From positions 742,987 to 806,986 of the forward strand of contig NZ_FOVU01000004.1 of assembly GCF_900115265.1 (NCBI RefSeq): DNA of 64,000 nt, written 5' to 3'. The DNA comes from Bradyrhizobium sp. Ghvi (GTDB lineage Bacteria > Pseudomonadota > Alphaproteobacteria > Rhizobiales > Xanthobacteraceae). The position numbers and the translations under genes were made by a program. The notes beneath the pieces are model-generated. The model saw nothing but the letters and a program-made list of their open reading frames with translations. It did not search any database and was not told the origin of the DNA. The first letter of the stretch is position 1. Each line of letters begins with the position of its first letter. Of the stretch, positions 41,177 to 51,045 are shown one piece after another.

Positions 41177-42472
41177 GTGGCGAGCCGCACAAATCAACGG
41201 GTTCTGCTGGGATTTGCGCTTCTATGCGCCACGGCACTGCCGTGTGCCGATTCCTCGCGTCTGAACGCGGCCGAGAGTCCCTCACAGCCCTCTGTTGCGA
41301 CGGCGAATTTTCCGGTTGCCACGGCCGCGCGCCTGGCCGGTGACGGCAAGCAGACCCGCTTCATTCTCGACCTCGACCAATCCATCAGCTTCCGCACCGC
41401 AACCCTCGCCGATCCCTATCGGGTCGTGGTCGACGTTCCCCAGGTGAATTTTCAACTGGCACCCGGCACCGGAGCCGGGCGAGGGCTGGTCAAAGCCTTT
41501 CGCTATGGGCTGGTGATGCCCGGTGGTTCCCGAATCGTGTTCGATCTCACCGGGCCGGCCAAGATCACGAATTCCTATGTGCTCGAGGCGGCGAACGGTC
41601 AGCCGGCCCGGCTGGTGCTTGAGCTGGAGGAGGTCGATCGCGCGGCCTTCGCGCAGACGCCCGCGCCGGAGAAACGCCCCGAATTGCGCCCGACGATTGC
41701 GGCAGTGCCGCCGGCAACGATTCCTGTTCCGCCTGAACCGGGGTCAAAGGCGGGGGCCCCGTCCGACGGCCGTCCGGTCGTCGTGATCGATCCCGGCCAT
41801 GGTGGTATAGACAACGGTACCCAGTCGAGCGGAGAGAGCGAGAAGAACCTGGTTTTGGCCTTTGGGCTCGCGCTGCGCGACCGGCTGGAAAAGGCCGGCA
41901 AATACCGGGTGGTCATGACCCGGGACGACGATACCTTCATTCCGCTCAACGACCGCGCCAAGGTCGCCCGCAATCTGAACGCCGCGCTGTTCATCTCCAT
42001 CCATGCCGACGCGCTGCCGAAGGCCGAGGGCGACGCGCAGGGCGCTACCATCTATACGCTCTCGGACAAGGCCTCCGACGCTGAGGCCCAGCGCCTGGCC
42101 GACGCCGAAAACCGCGCCGACGCCATTGCCGGCTTTAATCTGTCGGAGGAGCCGACCGATGTGGCCGACATCTTGATCGACCTGACGCAACGGGAAACCC
42201 GCACCTTTTCAAACCGTTTTGCTCATCTGCTGATGGGCGAAATGAAGTCGACCGTGCGGATGCACAAGCATCCCCTGAAGTCGGCCGGGTTCAGGGTGCT
42301 GAAGGCCCCCGACGTGCCCTCAGTCCTCGTCGAGATCGGCTACGTCTCCAACAAGGGTGATCTCGAGCACCTCGTCTCAGAGGGCTGGCGGTCCAAGGCT
42401 GTGGGCTCGATGGCCCAGGCAATCGACACGTTCCTGGCCAAGCGAATGGCGACGGCGGGACCTGGGAATTGA
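41177..42472 (+). CDS. amiC: N-acetylmuramoyl-L-alanine amidase, AmiC-type
   Basis: This periplasmic enzyme cleaves the bond between N-acetylmuramic acid and L-alanine during septum splitting. The 431-residue protein starts with GTG and has a signal peptide, an AMIN domain (about 45-155, ARLAGDGKQTRFILDLD and PYRVVVDVPQVNF), a Pro-rich linker, and an amidase_3 domain from about 200. The zinc ligands are in VVIDPGHGGIDNGT, the Glu in GESEKNLVLAF, and the His in LFISIHADALP; VLVEIGYVSNKGDL carries the second Glu. mrcA follows in the same direction 227 bases on, so peptidoglycan hydrolysis and synthesis genes are adjacent. Confidence 0.96.
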   Translation: MASRTNQRVLLGFALLCATALPCADSSRLNAAESPSQPSVATANFPVATAARLAGDGKQTRFILDLDQSISFRTATLADPYRVVVDVPQVNFQLAPGTGAGRGLVKAFRYGLVMPGGSRIVFDLTGPAKITNSYVLEAANGQPARLVLELEEVDRAAFAQTPAPEKRPELRPTIAAVPPATIPVPPEPGSKAGAPSDGRPVVVIDPGHGGIDNGTQSSGESEKNLVLAFGLALRDRLEKAGKYRVVMTRDDDTFIPLNDRAKVARNLNAALFISIHADALPKAEGDAQGATIYTLSDKASDAEAQRLADAENRADAIAGFNLSEEPTDVADILIDLTQRETRTFSNRFAHLLMGEMKSTVRMHKHPLKSAGFRVLKAPDVPSVLVEIGYVSNKGDLEHLVSEGWRSKAVGSMAQAIDTFLAKRMATAGPGN

Positions 42473-42699
42473 GTAGGGAATGCCGTATCAGCTGCTAAGC
42501 CCTAGTTTGGCCACAGCGGGCGCCTTATAAAAACGGCGCAGGGGGTTCCGGAATCGACGAGAATCCCGTTCGGCAAGCGTCTTTCGGTCCGGCTTTGATG
42601 GTATTGGGTAGGCCGGTGAATTCGCGACGTGAGGACGGCGCCTCTTTTTCTGGTTTGGGCGCCTTGGGCTGATCCTGGGATTGAACGGATAAATACATA

Positions 42700-45207
42700 A
42701 TGCGCTTGCTTGTGCGGTTCATGGGCTTCCTGTTCGCCGCGGGAACGGTGGTGTTCCTTGTCGGTGTCGGCGCCGTGGCAGGCCTGATCTGGCATTTCTC
42801 CAAGGACTTGCCCGATTACTCTCAGCTTCAGGATTACGAACCGCCGGTGATGACCCGCGTGCACGCGGTCGACGGCTCGCTGCTCGGCGAATACGCCAAG
42901 GAGCGGCGGCTGTATTTGCCGATCCAGGCAGTGCCCAAGCTCGTGATCAATGCGTTCCTCGCCGCCGAAGACAAGAATTTCTACGAGCATGGCGGCATCG
43001 ACTACACCGGCATGGCCCGCGCGGGCCTGCTCTACTTGCAGAACTACGGCTCCAACCGCCGTCCGCAGGGTGCGTCCACGATCACCCAGCAGGTGGCCAA
43101 GAACTTCCTCCTGACCAACGAGGTCTCGTTCGCGCGCAAGATCAAGGAAGCCTTGCTCGCGATGCGCATTGAGAAGACCTATTCGAAGGACAAGATTCTC
43201 GAGCTGTATCTGAACGAGATCTATCTCGGCCTCGGCGCCTACGGCATCGCCGCCGCCTCGCTGGTCTATTTCGACAAGTCGGTGAACGAGCTCACCGTGG
43301 CGGAGGCCGCCTATCTGGCGGCACTGCCGAAGATGCCGGCAACGCTGCATCCGGTGCGCAACCGCGATCGCGCCGTCGAGCGCCGCAACTATGTGATCGA
43401 TCGCCTCCAGGAGAACGGCTGGATCAAGCAGGCCGATGCCGACAAGGCGCGCAAGGAGCCGCTGGTCGTTACCAACCGTTCCAATGGTGCTCATACCTTC
43501 GCCGGCGAATATTTCGCGGAGGAAGTGCGCCGCGACATCTTCGAACGCTATGGCGAGAAGAAGCTGTATGAGGGCGGTCTCTCGGTCCGGACCACGCTCG
43601 ATCCGAAGATCCAGGTCATGGCGCGTAAGACCATGGTCGCGGGCCTCGTGAACTATGACGAGCAGCAGGGTTATCGCGGGGCCATCAGCAAGCTCGATAT
43701 TTCGGGCGACTGGGGCGTGAAGCTGGCCGAGATCAAGTCGCTTTCCGACATCTCGCCCTGGCGCATGGCGGTGGTGTTGGAGACCAGCGACCAGTCGGCG
43801 CGCATTGGCTTCCAGCCGAACCGCGAGCTCGGCGGCGCCGTCAGTAAGCAGCGCGAGACCGGTCTCGTCACGCTCGACGGCGTACGCTGGGCAAGGGCGG
43901 CCCAAGGCAATGCCAAGGGCAAGACGCCGACATCGGTGGCACAGGTGCTGCAGCCCGGCGACGTGATCTATGCCGACCCGCTCTACACCAAGGAGGGACA
44001 ACCGGTCGAAGGTCAGTACCGGCTGCGCCAGATTCCCGAGGTGTCGGGCGCGATGGTGGTGATGGACCCCTGGACCGGCCGCGTGCTCGCGATGGTCGGT
44101 GGCTTCTCGTTCGACCAGAGCCAGTTCAACCGCGCCACGCAGGCTTACCGGCAGCCCGGCTCGTCGTTCAAGCCGATCGTCTATTCGGCCGCGCTCGACA
44201 ACGGCTATACGCCGTCGACCGTCGTGCTCGATGCGCCGATCGAAATCGATCAGGGCCAGGGCGCGGGCGTGTGGCGGCCCGAGAACTTCTCGGCGAACAA
44301 ATATCAGGGCCCGGTGACGCTGCGGAACGCGCTCCGGCAGTCGCTCAACACGGTGACGGTGCGCCTCGCGCAGGACATCGGCATGCCGCTGATCGGCGAA
44401 TATGCGCGCCGCTTCGGCGTCTATGACGAGCTGCCGAACTATCTCTCCTACGCACTTGGCGCCGGCGAAACCACGGCGATGCGCATGGTCACGGCCTATT
44501 CGATGCTCGCCAATGGCGGGCGCCGGGTGAAGCCGACCTTGATCGACCGTATCCAGGACCGCTACGGCCACACCATCTTCAAGCACGACCAGCGCGAATG
44601 CCGCGGCTGCGACGCGCCGGGCGGCTGGAAGAACCAGCCCGAGCCGCAACTGATCGACCGCCGCGAGCAGGTGTTGGATTCCATGACCGCCTATCAGATC
44701 ACCGAGCTGATGGAAGGCGTGGTCCAGGCCGGTACCGCGACCGTGGTGAGGGAAGTCGGCAAGCCGATCGCCGGCAAAACCGGGACCACCAACGAAGCCA
44801 AGGACGCCTGGTTCGTCGGCTTCTCGCCTGACATCGCCGTCGCCATATATATGGGCTACGACAAGCCCCGTCCGCTCGGCAGAGGCAATGCTGCGACCGG
44901 CGGCCATCTGGCGGCGCCCATCGCGCGCGATTTCCTCAAGCTCGCACTCGCCGACAAGCCCGCTGTTCCGTTCAAGGTGCCGGCCGGCATCAAGCTGATC
45001 CGCGTCGTCGCCAAAACTGGCATGCGGGCCGGGCCGGGCGAGACCGGTGGAACGATCCTCGAAGCCTTCAAGCCGGGCACGGCGCCGCCGGATAATTACT
45101 CGGTCATCGGCGTTGCCGACGCCGACGGACGAGGCGGCATGCCGCCGCCGACGCAGGCGCCGGATTCCGGCTTCTTCATGCGGCCGGGCACCGGCGGGCT
45201 GTACTAG
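42700..45207 (+). CDS. mrcA: Penicillin-binding protein 1A, bifunctional transglycosylase/transpeptidase
   Basis: The 835-residue inner-membrane enzyme polymerises and cross-links peptidoglycan. It has one N-terminal helix (about residues 5-28) and a GT51 domain with AAEDKNFYEHGGIDY (catalytic Glu), RPQGASTITQQVAKN and KIKEALLAMRIEKTYSKDKI. An OB-like insert follows. The transpeptidase domain has SxxK in GSSFKPIVYSAAL, SLN in RQSLNTVTVRLA, and KTGTT in IAGKTGTTNEAKDAWFVG. A cysteine pair lies in RECRGCDAPGG. All motifs are intact. It is followed by prfB in the same direction. Confidence 0.97.
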   Translation: MRLLVRFMGFLFAAGTVVFLVGVGAVAGLIWHFSKDLPDYSQLQDYEPPVMTRVHAVDGSLLGEYAKERRLYLPIQAVPKLVINAFLAAEDKNFYEHGGIDYTGMARAGLLYLQNYGSNRRPQGASTITQQVAKNFLLTNEVSFARKIKEALLAMRIEKTYSKDKILELYLNEIYLGLGAYGIAAASLVYFDKSVNELTVAEAAYLAALPKMPATLHPVRNRDRAVERRNYVIDRLQENGWIKQADADKARKEPLVVTNRSNGAHTFAGEYFAEEVRRDIFERYGEKKLYEGGLSVRTTLDPKIQVMARKTMVAGLVNYDEQQGYRGAISKLDISGDWGVKLAEIKSLSDISPWRMAVVLETSDQSARIGFQPNRELGGAVSKQRETGLVTLDGVRWARAAQGNAKGKTPTSVAQVLQPGDVIYADPLYTKEGQPVEGQYRLRQIPEVSGAMVVMDPWTGRVLAMVGGFSFDQSQFNRATQAYRQPGSSFKPIVYSAALDNGYTPSTVVLDAPIEIDQGQGAGVWRPENFSANKYQGPVTLRNALRQSLNTVTVRLAQDIGMPLIGEYARRFGVYDELPNYLSYALGAGETTAMRMVTAYSMLANGGRRVKPTLIDRIQDRYGHTIFKHDQRECRGCDAPGGWKNQPEPQLIDRREQVLDSMTAYQITELMEGVVQAGTATVVREVGKPIAGKTGTTNEAKDAWFVGFSPDIAVAIYMGYDKPRPLGRGNAATGGHLAAPIARDFLKLALADKPAVPFKVPAGIKLIRVVAKTGMRAGPGETGGTILEAFKPGTAPPDNYSVIGVADADGRGGMPPPTQAPDSGFFMRPGTGGLY

Positions 45208-45318
45208 GCTCTGGGATAACAGCACTGGCTTGAAGTTCCGGCGGTTGCGCTTTGAAGCCGCCGCCGCTACATCCCCACTCTCAATCGAATGCGGGATTCC
45301 GCGAGATCAGAGAACGAC

Positions 45319-46450
45319 ATGCGCGCCGAAATCGAACGGTTGGTAGAAGAGATCAAGCAGTCAGTCGGGCTGCTGAGGAGGCATCTTTGACGTCGAGAAA
45401 TCGACGGCGCGCCTCGCTGAGTTGAACAAGCTCGCAGAAGATCCCAACCTCTGGAACGATCCCCAGAAGGCCCAGAAGCTGATGCAGGAGCGGACCTCGC
45501 TGGAGGATTCGCTGTCGGGCATCGGGAAGGTCGAGCAGGAGCTCGAAGACGACATCGGCATGATCGAGCTCGGCGAGGCCGAGGGCGATACTGGTGTCGT
45601 GGCCGAGGCTGAAGCTGCGCTGAAGAACCTGAAGAAGGAAGTGGCGCGGCGCGAGCTCGAGGCATTGCTATCGGGCGAAGCCGACCGCTTCGATTCCTAT
45701 CTCGAGGTCCATGCCGGCGCCGGCGGCACCGAGAGCCAGGACTGGGCGCAGATGCTGCTCCGCATGTACACGCGCTGGGCGGAAACGCACGGTTTCAAGG
45801 TCGAATTCCTCGAAGAGTCCGAAGGCGAAGAAGCCGGCATCAAGTCTGCGACCATCCAGGTCTCCGGCCATAACGCCTATGGCTGGCTGAAGACCGAAGC
45901 GGGTGTGCACCGCCTCGTGCGCATCTCGCCGTTCGATTCCAACGCCCGGCGCCACACCTCGTTCTCCAGCGTGCAGGTCTTCCCGGTTATCGACGACAGC
46001 ATCAAGATCGACATCAAGGAATCCGACGTCCGCACCGACACCATGCGGTCGGGCGGTGCCGGTGGTCAGCACGTCAACAAGACCGAATCCGCGGTGCGCC
46101 TGACGCACATCCCGACCGGCGTCGCTGTTGTCTGCCAGGCCGGCCGCTCCCAGCACAAGAACCGGGCGCAGGCCTGGGACATGCTGCGCGCGCGCCTGTA
46201 CGAGATCGAACTGAAAAAGCGCGAGGAAAAGGCTGCCGCCGACCAGGCCGCCAAGACCGATATCGGCTGGGGCCACCAGATCCGCTCCTACGTGCTGCAG
46301 CCCTACCAGATGGTGAAGGACCTGCGCACGGGCGTGCAGACCTCCGACACATCGGGGGTGCTCAATGGCGAGCTCGACGAGTTCATGGCGGCGACCCTGG
46401 CGCAGCGCGCCTTCGGCACCACCGCCGGTGACGTCGAGGACGTGGAGTAG
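45319..46450 (+). CDS. prfB: Peptide chain release factor 2 (with programmed +1 frameshift)
   Basis: RF2 recognises UGA and UAA stop codons. The first 23 codons, from ATG at 45319, end in CTT TGA (TGA at 45388-45390); continuing after a +1 shift at CTT-T gives GAC GTC GAG and the rest of RF2, a product of about 376 residues. An internal AGGAGG (45376-45381) stands just upstream of the CTTTGAC slippery site, as in the classical autoregulatory prfB frameshift. The codon-recognition motif SPF (RISPFDSNARRHTSF) and GGQ (SGGAGGQHVNKTES) are intact. The frameshift lets low RF2 increase its own synthesis. The next gene starts one base after the stop. Confidence 0.97.
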
Positions 46451-46451
46451 C

Positions 46452-47333
46452 ATGCCCCGCGTCGCCTTCATCGGATTGGGGCGGATGGGCCATGGCATGG
46501 CTGGCCGATATCTCGATGCCGGCTTTACGGTGACGCTGTGGAATCGCAGCAAGGCGAAAGCGGAAGACCTGATCGCGCGCGGCGCGACATGGGCGACGTC
46601 GCCTGAGGATGCCGCGATCGATGCCGACGCCGTCGTGACCATGGTCGCCGATGACGAGGCTTCGCGCGCGGTCTGGCTCGGTCTCAAAGGAGCGGCCAAG
46701 ACGGCGAAATCAGGCACGATTGCGATCGAATGCTCGACCGTCTCCTATGAACATGCCCGCGAGATGGGCCGCGAGCTCAATGCACGCGGCCTGATCTACA
46801 TCGATTGCCCCGTCACGGGATTGCCGGATGCAGCCGCCGCCGGGAAGCTGACGCTGCTCGCTGGCGCGGATGCGGCCGACCTCGAACGCGCACGGCCGTT
46901 CCTCGAACCGATCGGCTCGACCATCCGCCATTTCGGCGCGGTCGGCTCCGGCACGGTCTACAAGCTCATCAACAACCTTTTGGGCGCAATCCAGATTGCA
47001 GGTCTCGCCGAGGGCCTCGCCATCGCGGAGCAGGCCGGGCTCGACATGAAGCTGGTGCTGGAGTCCATCCAGACCGGCGTTGCCGCAAGTCCGCAGGTGC
47101 TGCGGCACTCCAAGCGCATGGTCGCCCGCGATTTCAGCGGCGCGACCTTCACCGCCGCGCTCCGGCACAAGGATGCTGCCTATGCCGTGAGGCTCGCGGA
47201 GAGCCTGCTGGCGGAGAAGCCGCTGGTCTCGCGCGCCGCCGTCGATGCTTACGCGCAGGCCAAGGCCGCGATGCCCGACGAGGACGAAGGCCGGATGATC
47301 GAGCTGGTGTCGCGGCCGAAGAAGCCGTCCTAG
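46452..47333 (+). CDS. NAD(P)-dependent beta-hydroxyacid dehydrogenase (3-hydroxyisobutyrate dehydrogenase family)
   Basis: The 293-residue enzyme has the family landmarks: VAFIGLGRMGHGMAGRYLDA (nucleotide-binding), NRSKAKAEDL, IECSTVSYEHAREM, CPVTGLPDAAAAGKLTLLAG, and the catalytic Lys in GTVYKLINNLLGAIQIAGLA. It oxidises or reduces a small hydroxyacid; whether the substrate is 3-hydroxyisobutyrate, tartronate semialdehyde or another compound cannot be told. Its ATG is one base after the prfB stop, so it is likely co-transcribed. The EamA gene follows 14 bases later. Confidence 0.92.
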   Translation: MPRVAFIGLGRMGHGMAGRYLDAGFTVTLWNRSKAKAEDLIARGATWATSPEDAAIDADAVVTMVADDEASRAVWLGLKGAAKTAKSGTIAIECSTVSYEHAREMGRELNARGLIYIDCPVTGLPDAAAAGKLTLLAGADAADLERARPFLEPIGSTIRHFGAVGSGTVYKLINNLLGAIQIAGLAEGLAIAEQAGLDMKLVLESIQTGVAASPQVLRHSKRMVARDFSGATFTAALRHKDAAYAVRLAESLLAEKPLVSRAAVDAYAQAKAAMPDEDEGRMIELVSRPKKPS

Positions 47334-47347
47334 CGGGGAAGTTCGAC

Positions 47348-48217
47348 ATGGGGCAGCCTCGATCGGAACGCGGTCTCGGCATAGCCCTCGTTGCCGCGGC
47401 GGCGATTGCCTGGAGCACGGCGCCGTTCTTTACCAGGCTTCTGCCATTCGATCCCTGGACCATCCTGTTCTGGCGCGGCCTGTTCGGCGGTAGCTCGATC
47501 TCGGTGCTTCTCGTCCTGATGCAGGGGCCGGGCGCGCTGCGGCAATTGGCGGTGCCCGGACGCGGCGGCCTGCTCGTCGCATCATTGTCAGCCATCGGCA
47601 TGATCTCGTTCATCCCCGCGCTGCAGATGACCAAGGTGATGAATGTCGCGGTGCTGATTGCGACGCAGCCGTTCGTCGCGGCAGCGCTGGCTTGGTTGTG
47701 GCTCGGTGAAGCCGCGACACGGCGCACGCTGATCGCGAGCCTCGTCGCGCTTGCCGGTGTCGTCATCACCGTCGGCGGTATTAGGGCCGGAGCCGATATC
47801 AGTGGTGTCGCGCTGAGCTGCCTCATGGTGCTCGCGATCTCGGCCATGACGGTCGTGGTCCGGCGCCACAGAGCAACGTCGATGGTGGCGGCGGCGGCGC
47901 TCTCAAACTTCATCGGAAGCCTCGTCAGCCTGCCGCTCGCCCACGACGTCGCCCATGTCGGCGGCCACGACCTCGCGATCCTCGCGATGTTCGGCTGCCT
48001 CCAGGTCGCGCTCGGCCTGACTTTCTACATGCTCGGCTCGCGCCTCTTGCCCTCAGGGCAAGCCTCGCTGATCGCGACGCTGGAGACCCCGCTGATGGCG
48101 TTCTGGATTTGGGTGGGATTCGGCGAGGTGCCGGCCGTGCATGCGCTGATTGGCGCTGCTCTGGTGATCGGGGCAGTGATTGCCGACATCGTCGGAGAAG
48201 CCAAGTCGCGCGGGTGA
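47348..48217 (+). CDS. DMT-superfamily (EamA) permease
   Basis: The 289-residue protein has about ten membrane helices in two EamA repeats: GLGIALVAAAAIAWSTAPFF starts the first half, and ISGVALSCLMVLAISAMTVV the second. LIATLETPLMAFWIWVGFGE is the typical end of the second repeat. GGGGAAG lies just before the ATG at 47348. It follows the dehydrogenase gene closely and may move a related metabolite; the substrate is not known. Confidence 0.9.
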   Translation: MGQPRSERGLGIALVAAAAIAWSTAPFFTRLLPFDPWTILFWRGLFGGSSISVLLVLMQGPGALRQLAVPGRGGLLVASLSAIGMISFIPALQMTKVMNVAVLIATQPFVAAALAWLWLGEAATRRTLIASLVALAGVVITVGGIRAGADISGVALSCLMVLAISAMTVVVRRHRATSMVAAAALSNFIGSLVSLPLAHDVAHVGGHDLAILAMFGCLQVALGLTFYMLGSRLLPSGQASLIATLETPLMAFWIWVGFGEVPAVHALIGAALVIGAVIADIVGEAKSRG

Positions 48218-48332
48218 TCTTAAGCCTGCGTCGGTTCTGTTTCACTTCGCGGAAAATCCTGCCGCTTGCCAGCGACCGGCGGCCGCGCGACACTCTCGTC
48301 AAAATAAGAACGACAAACATAGGGAGAGACCA

Positions 48333-49568
48333 ATGCCGGGTCGTCGCAAGAAACTTGCTGCCCTCGCCATGCTCGCCGCCGGCGTGCTCGTCACGACACC
48401 GGTTCTGGCGCAGAAGAAGTACGACCCCGGCGCCAGCGACAGCGAAATCAAGATCGGCAACATCATGCCCTATAGCGGGCCGGCGTCGTCCTACGGCGTG
48501 ATCGGCAAAACCGAGGCCGCATTCTTCAAGATGATCAACGACCAGGGCGGCATCAACGGCCGCAAGATCAACTTCGTCAGCTATGACGATGCCTATTCGC
48601 CGCCGAAGGCGATCGAGCAGGCGCGCAAGCTGGTCGAGAGCGACGAGGTGCTGTTGATCTTCCAGTCGCTCGGCACGCCCTCGAACTCGGCGATCATGAA
48701 ATACATGAACGCCAAGAAAGTGCCTCAGCTCTTCGTCGCCTCCGGCGGCACCAAGTTCGGCGATCCCAAGAACTTTCCCTGGACCATGGGTTTCCAGCCG
48801 AATTACCAGAGCGAGGGGCGGATCTACGCAAAGTACATTCGCGACAATTTCCCTGACGGCAAGATCGCGGTGTTCTGGCAGAACGACGATGCCGGGAAGG
48901 ACCAGTTCAAGGGCCTGAGGGACGGCCTCGGCGACAAGGCGGGCATGATCATCGCCGACAAGTCCTATGAGGTCAGCGATCCCTCGATCGACTCGCAGAT
49001 CGTCGCTTTGCACGATTCCGGAGCCGACATCTTCTTCTCATGGGCTGCGCCGAAGGGCTCGGCACAGGCGATCCGCAAAGTGGGTGAGCTCGGCTGGAAG
49101 CCGAAATTCTTCCTGGCCAACACCGCGACGTCCATTGCGTCGGTGCTCAAGCCGGCTGGGCTCGACTATTCCAAGGGTATCATCTCGACCGCGTATCTGA
49201 AGGACCCGACCGATCCGACCTGGGACAAGGATCCGGCGGTGATCGCATGGCGCGCCTTTATGGACAAATACTATCCCGATGGGGACAAGGCCAATGCCAA
49301 CAATCTCTATGGCTATGTGCAAGCCGAAGCGATGGCGCAGGTCTTGAAGCAGTGCGGCGATAATCTCACGCGCGACAACGTCATGAAACAGGCCGCTAAC
49401 CTGAAGAACTTCCACACCGACCTGATGCTGCCCGGCATCATGGTCAACACCTCGCCGGACGATTATTTTCCAATCGAGCAGATGCAGCTGATGCGCTTCA
49501 ACGGACAGGCCTGGGAGCTGTTCGGCGACGTGATCACCGGCGAGGTCGGCCACGAACGCAGCCAGTAG
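48333..49568 (+). CDS. ABC transporter substrate-binding protein, branched-chain amino acid (LivK) type
   Basis: The 411-residue periplasmic protein has a signal peptide (MPGRRKKLAALAMLAAGVLV, cut near VLA-QKK) and a type I periplasmic-binding fold (IKIGNIMPYSGPASSYGVIG, INDQGGINGRKINFVSYDDA, DEVLLIFQSLGTPSNSAI, AVFWQNDDAGKDQF). This is the Peripla_BP_6 group that binds branched-chain amino acids, amides or aromatic compounds. No permease or ATPase gene is adjacent, so it is an orphan receptor that must work with a transporter encoded elsewhere. GGGAGAGACC precedes the start. Confidence 0.93.
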   Translation: MPGRRKKLAALAMLAAGVLVTTPVLAQKKYDPGASDSEIKIGNIMPYSGPASSYGVIGKTEAAFFKMINDQGGINGRKINFVSYDDAYSPPKAIEQARKLVESDEVLLIFQSLGTPSNSAIMKYMNAKKVPQLFVASGGTKFGDPKNFPWTMGFQPNYQSEGRIYAKYIRDNFPDGKIAVFWQNDDAGKDQFKGLRDGLGDKAGMIIADKSYEVSDPSIDSQIVALHDSGADIFFSWAAPKGSAQAIRKVGELGWKPKFFLANTATSIASVLKPAGLDYSKGIISTAYLKDPTDPTWDKDPAVIAWRAFMDKYYPDGDKANANNLYGYVQAEAMAQVLKQCGDNLTRDNVMKQAANLKNFHTDLMLPGIMVNTSPDDYFPIEQMQLMRFNGQAWELFGDVITGEVGHERSQ

Positions 49569-49575
49569 TGCAGGC

Positions 49576-50934
49576 TCAGCCTGCGCTCAGACGCACGCCG
49601 GCGCGCAAGAACTTCTGCGGGTCGACGGCTTCGCCATCGATGCGGGTTTCGTAATGCAGATGGGGGCCGGTCGAGCGGCCGGTCGAGCCGACGAGGCCGA
49701 TCACCTGGCCGATCTTCACGATCTCGCCGACCTTGACGTTGATTTCGGAGAGATGGCCGTAGCGCGTCGACAATCCGTTGCCGTGATCGACCTCGACCAT
49801 GCGGCCATAGCCACCGGACCAGCCGGCCGAGACCACCTTGCCGTTGGCCGTGACGCGTGCGGGATCGCCGGTCGCGGCGCGGAAGTCGAGACCGGTATGC
49901 ATCGCCGGCCGGCCGAGGAAGGGATCGCTGCGAACGCCGAACCCCGAAGTGAACTCGACCTCGCCGACGACAGGTTTGCGATAGGGCACCTGCGCCAGCG
50001 TGCGGTTGAGCCGGTCCATCTCGGCGCGGGTGACATTGATGCGATAGAGCTGCTTCTCGAACGGCCCCGCATTCGCGGTGAGCTTCACCGGCACGAACGG
50101 ACCGCCCATCCCGCCGCGCGGCACGGCGGCTTCGAGACTGGCGAGGTTCAGGCCGAGGTCGCTGACCACGCTGCGCATCCGCCGCATCCGCGAATCCATG
50201 CCTTCCTCGACGGCATTGAGCGCCGCAACCTGGCGGCGCTCAACCTGATCGAGCGAGTTCGTCAGCCGGACCAGGACATTGTCAAAACCCTGGTTCTTGG
50301 CGAATTGATTGACCGGTGGGGTCATCACAGCCGGCGCACGCGATTCGAGCCGCGCTTCGCGATCGGGCGGCGCCACGAAAATCACGGTGTCGCTGATCGG
50401 CGACGGTTTGGGCGTGTTCTGCGTCGCCTGACCTGCATCGCTCCGCTGCGGCGCGGCGCGGGGAATTGACCCGGTGATATCAGGCATGGCGCCGAGCGCC
50501 GTCGCCCGGGACTCCAGCGCCGTCTGGCGCTTCATGATCTGGTCGAGCTTCTGGTCGAACTGCTCCTGGTCGAGCAACTGCCGGCTCGTTGCGCGGTCGA
50601 CCTTGGCGCGCAGCTCGGCGATGCGGTCCTCATAGGCGTACTGCATCTCGGCCTGGCGCGCGATCAGCCGGGTCAGGACGTCGTCGCGGAAAGCGAAATA
50701 GGTGGCCGTCGCCGCCGACCACAGGCCGAGCAGAACGACGGTGCCAACCACGATCCAGAACACCACCGGCCCGAGGCGAACCTGCTTGCCGTGATGTTGG
50801 ATGGTGTAGGCGTGGTCGCTATCGGGGAGTGGAATCGCCGATGCCGCTGCAGCCGGACGGTGATGGAAAACGCGTCCGCGGTCGTGGGAGTGATGCTGGG
50901 GGTACTGCGAATGTTGGGCAGAACTTTTCGACAT
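49576..50934 (-). CDS. M23-family peptidase (LytM domain), membrane-anchored
   Basis: The protein of about 452 residues has a short cytoplasmic segment rich in His, one membrane helix (VVFWIVVGTVVLLGLWSAAT, near residue 60) and a coiled-coil stretch (about 90-150). A long linker leads to a C-terminal LytM/M23 domain with TSGFGVRSDPFLGRPAMHTG (first zinc His), MVEVDHGNGLSTRYGHLSEI and GPHLHYETRIDG (last zinc ligands). All catalytic ligands are present, so it should be an active endopeptidase acting on peptidoglycan, or an activator of amidases such as AmiC. The start is either 50934 or two codons earlier at 50940. It is convergent with the binding-protein gene, seven bases away. Confidence 0.92.
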   Translation of the reverse strand: MSKSSAQHSQYPQHHSHDRGRVFHHRPAAAASAIPLPDSDHAYTIQHHGKQVRLGPVVFWIVVGTVVLLGLWSAATATYFAFRDDVLTRLIARQAEMQYAYEDRIAELRAKVDRATSRQLLDQEQFDQKLDQIMKRQTALESRATALGAMPDITGSIPRAAPQRSDAGQATQNTPKPSPISDTVIFVAPPDREARLESRAPAVMTPPVNQFAKNQGFDNVLVRLTNSLDQVERRQVAALNAVEEGMDSRMRRMRSVVSDLGLNLASLEAAVPRGGMGGPFVPVKLTANAGPFEKQLYRINVTRAEMDRLNRTLAQVPYRKPVVGEVEFTSGFGVRSDPFLGRPAMHTGLDFRAATGDPARVTANGKVVSAGWSGGYGRMVEVDHGNGLSTRYGHLSEINVKVGEIVKIGQVIGLVGSTGRSTGPHLHYETRIDGEAVDPQKFLRAGVRLSAG

Positions 50935-51045
50935 CGGCACTCCCGCGCCGGTCGGAACGGTTCCTTGCGGCCTAATTGCCGCGGCAATCTGGGCCAGTCA
51001 TGGTTAATTTTCAGGAAACGGGAACGCTCGATTTTAACGGGCTGG

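Noticed and set aside
42502..45225. 907-codon minus-strand open frame opposite mrcA
   Set aside because: PBP1a is complete on the plus strand with all catalytic motifs, so this is an antisense shadow.
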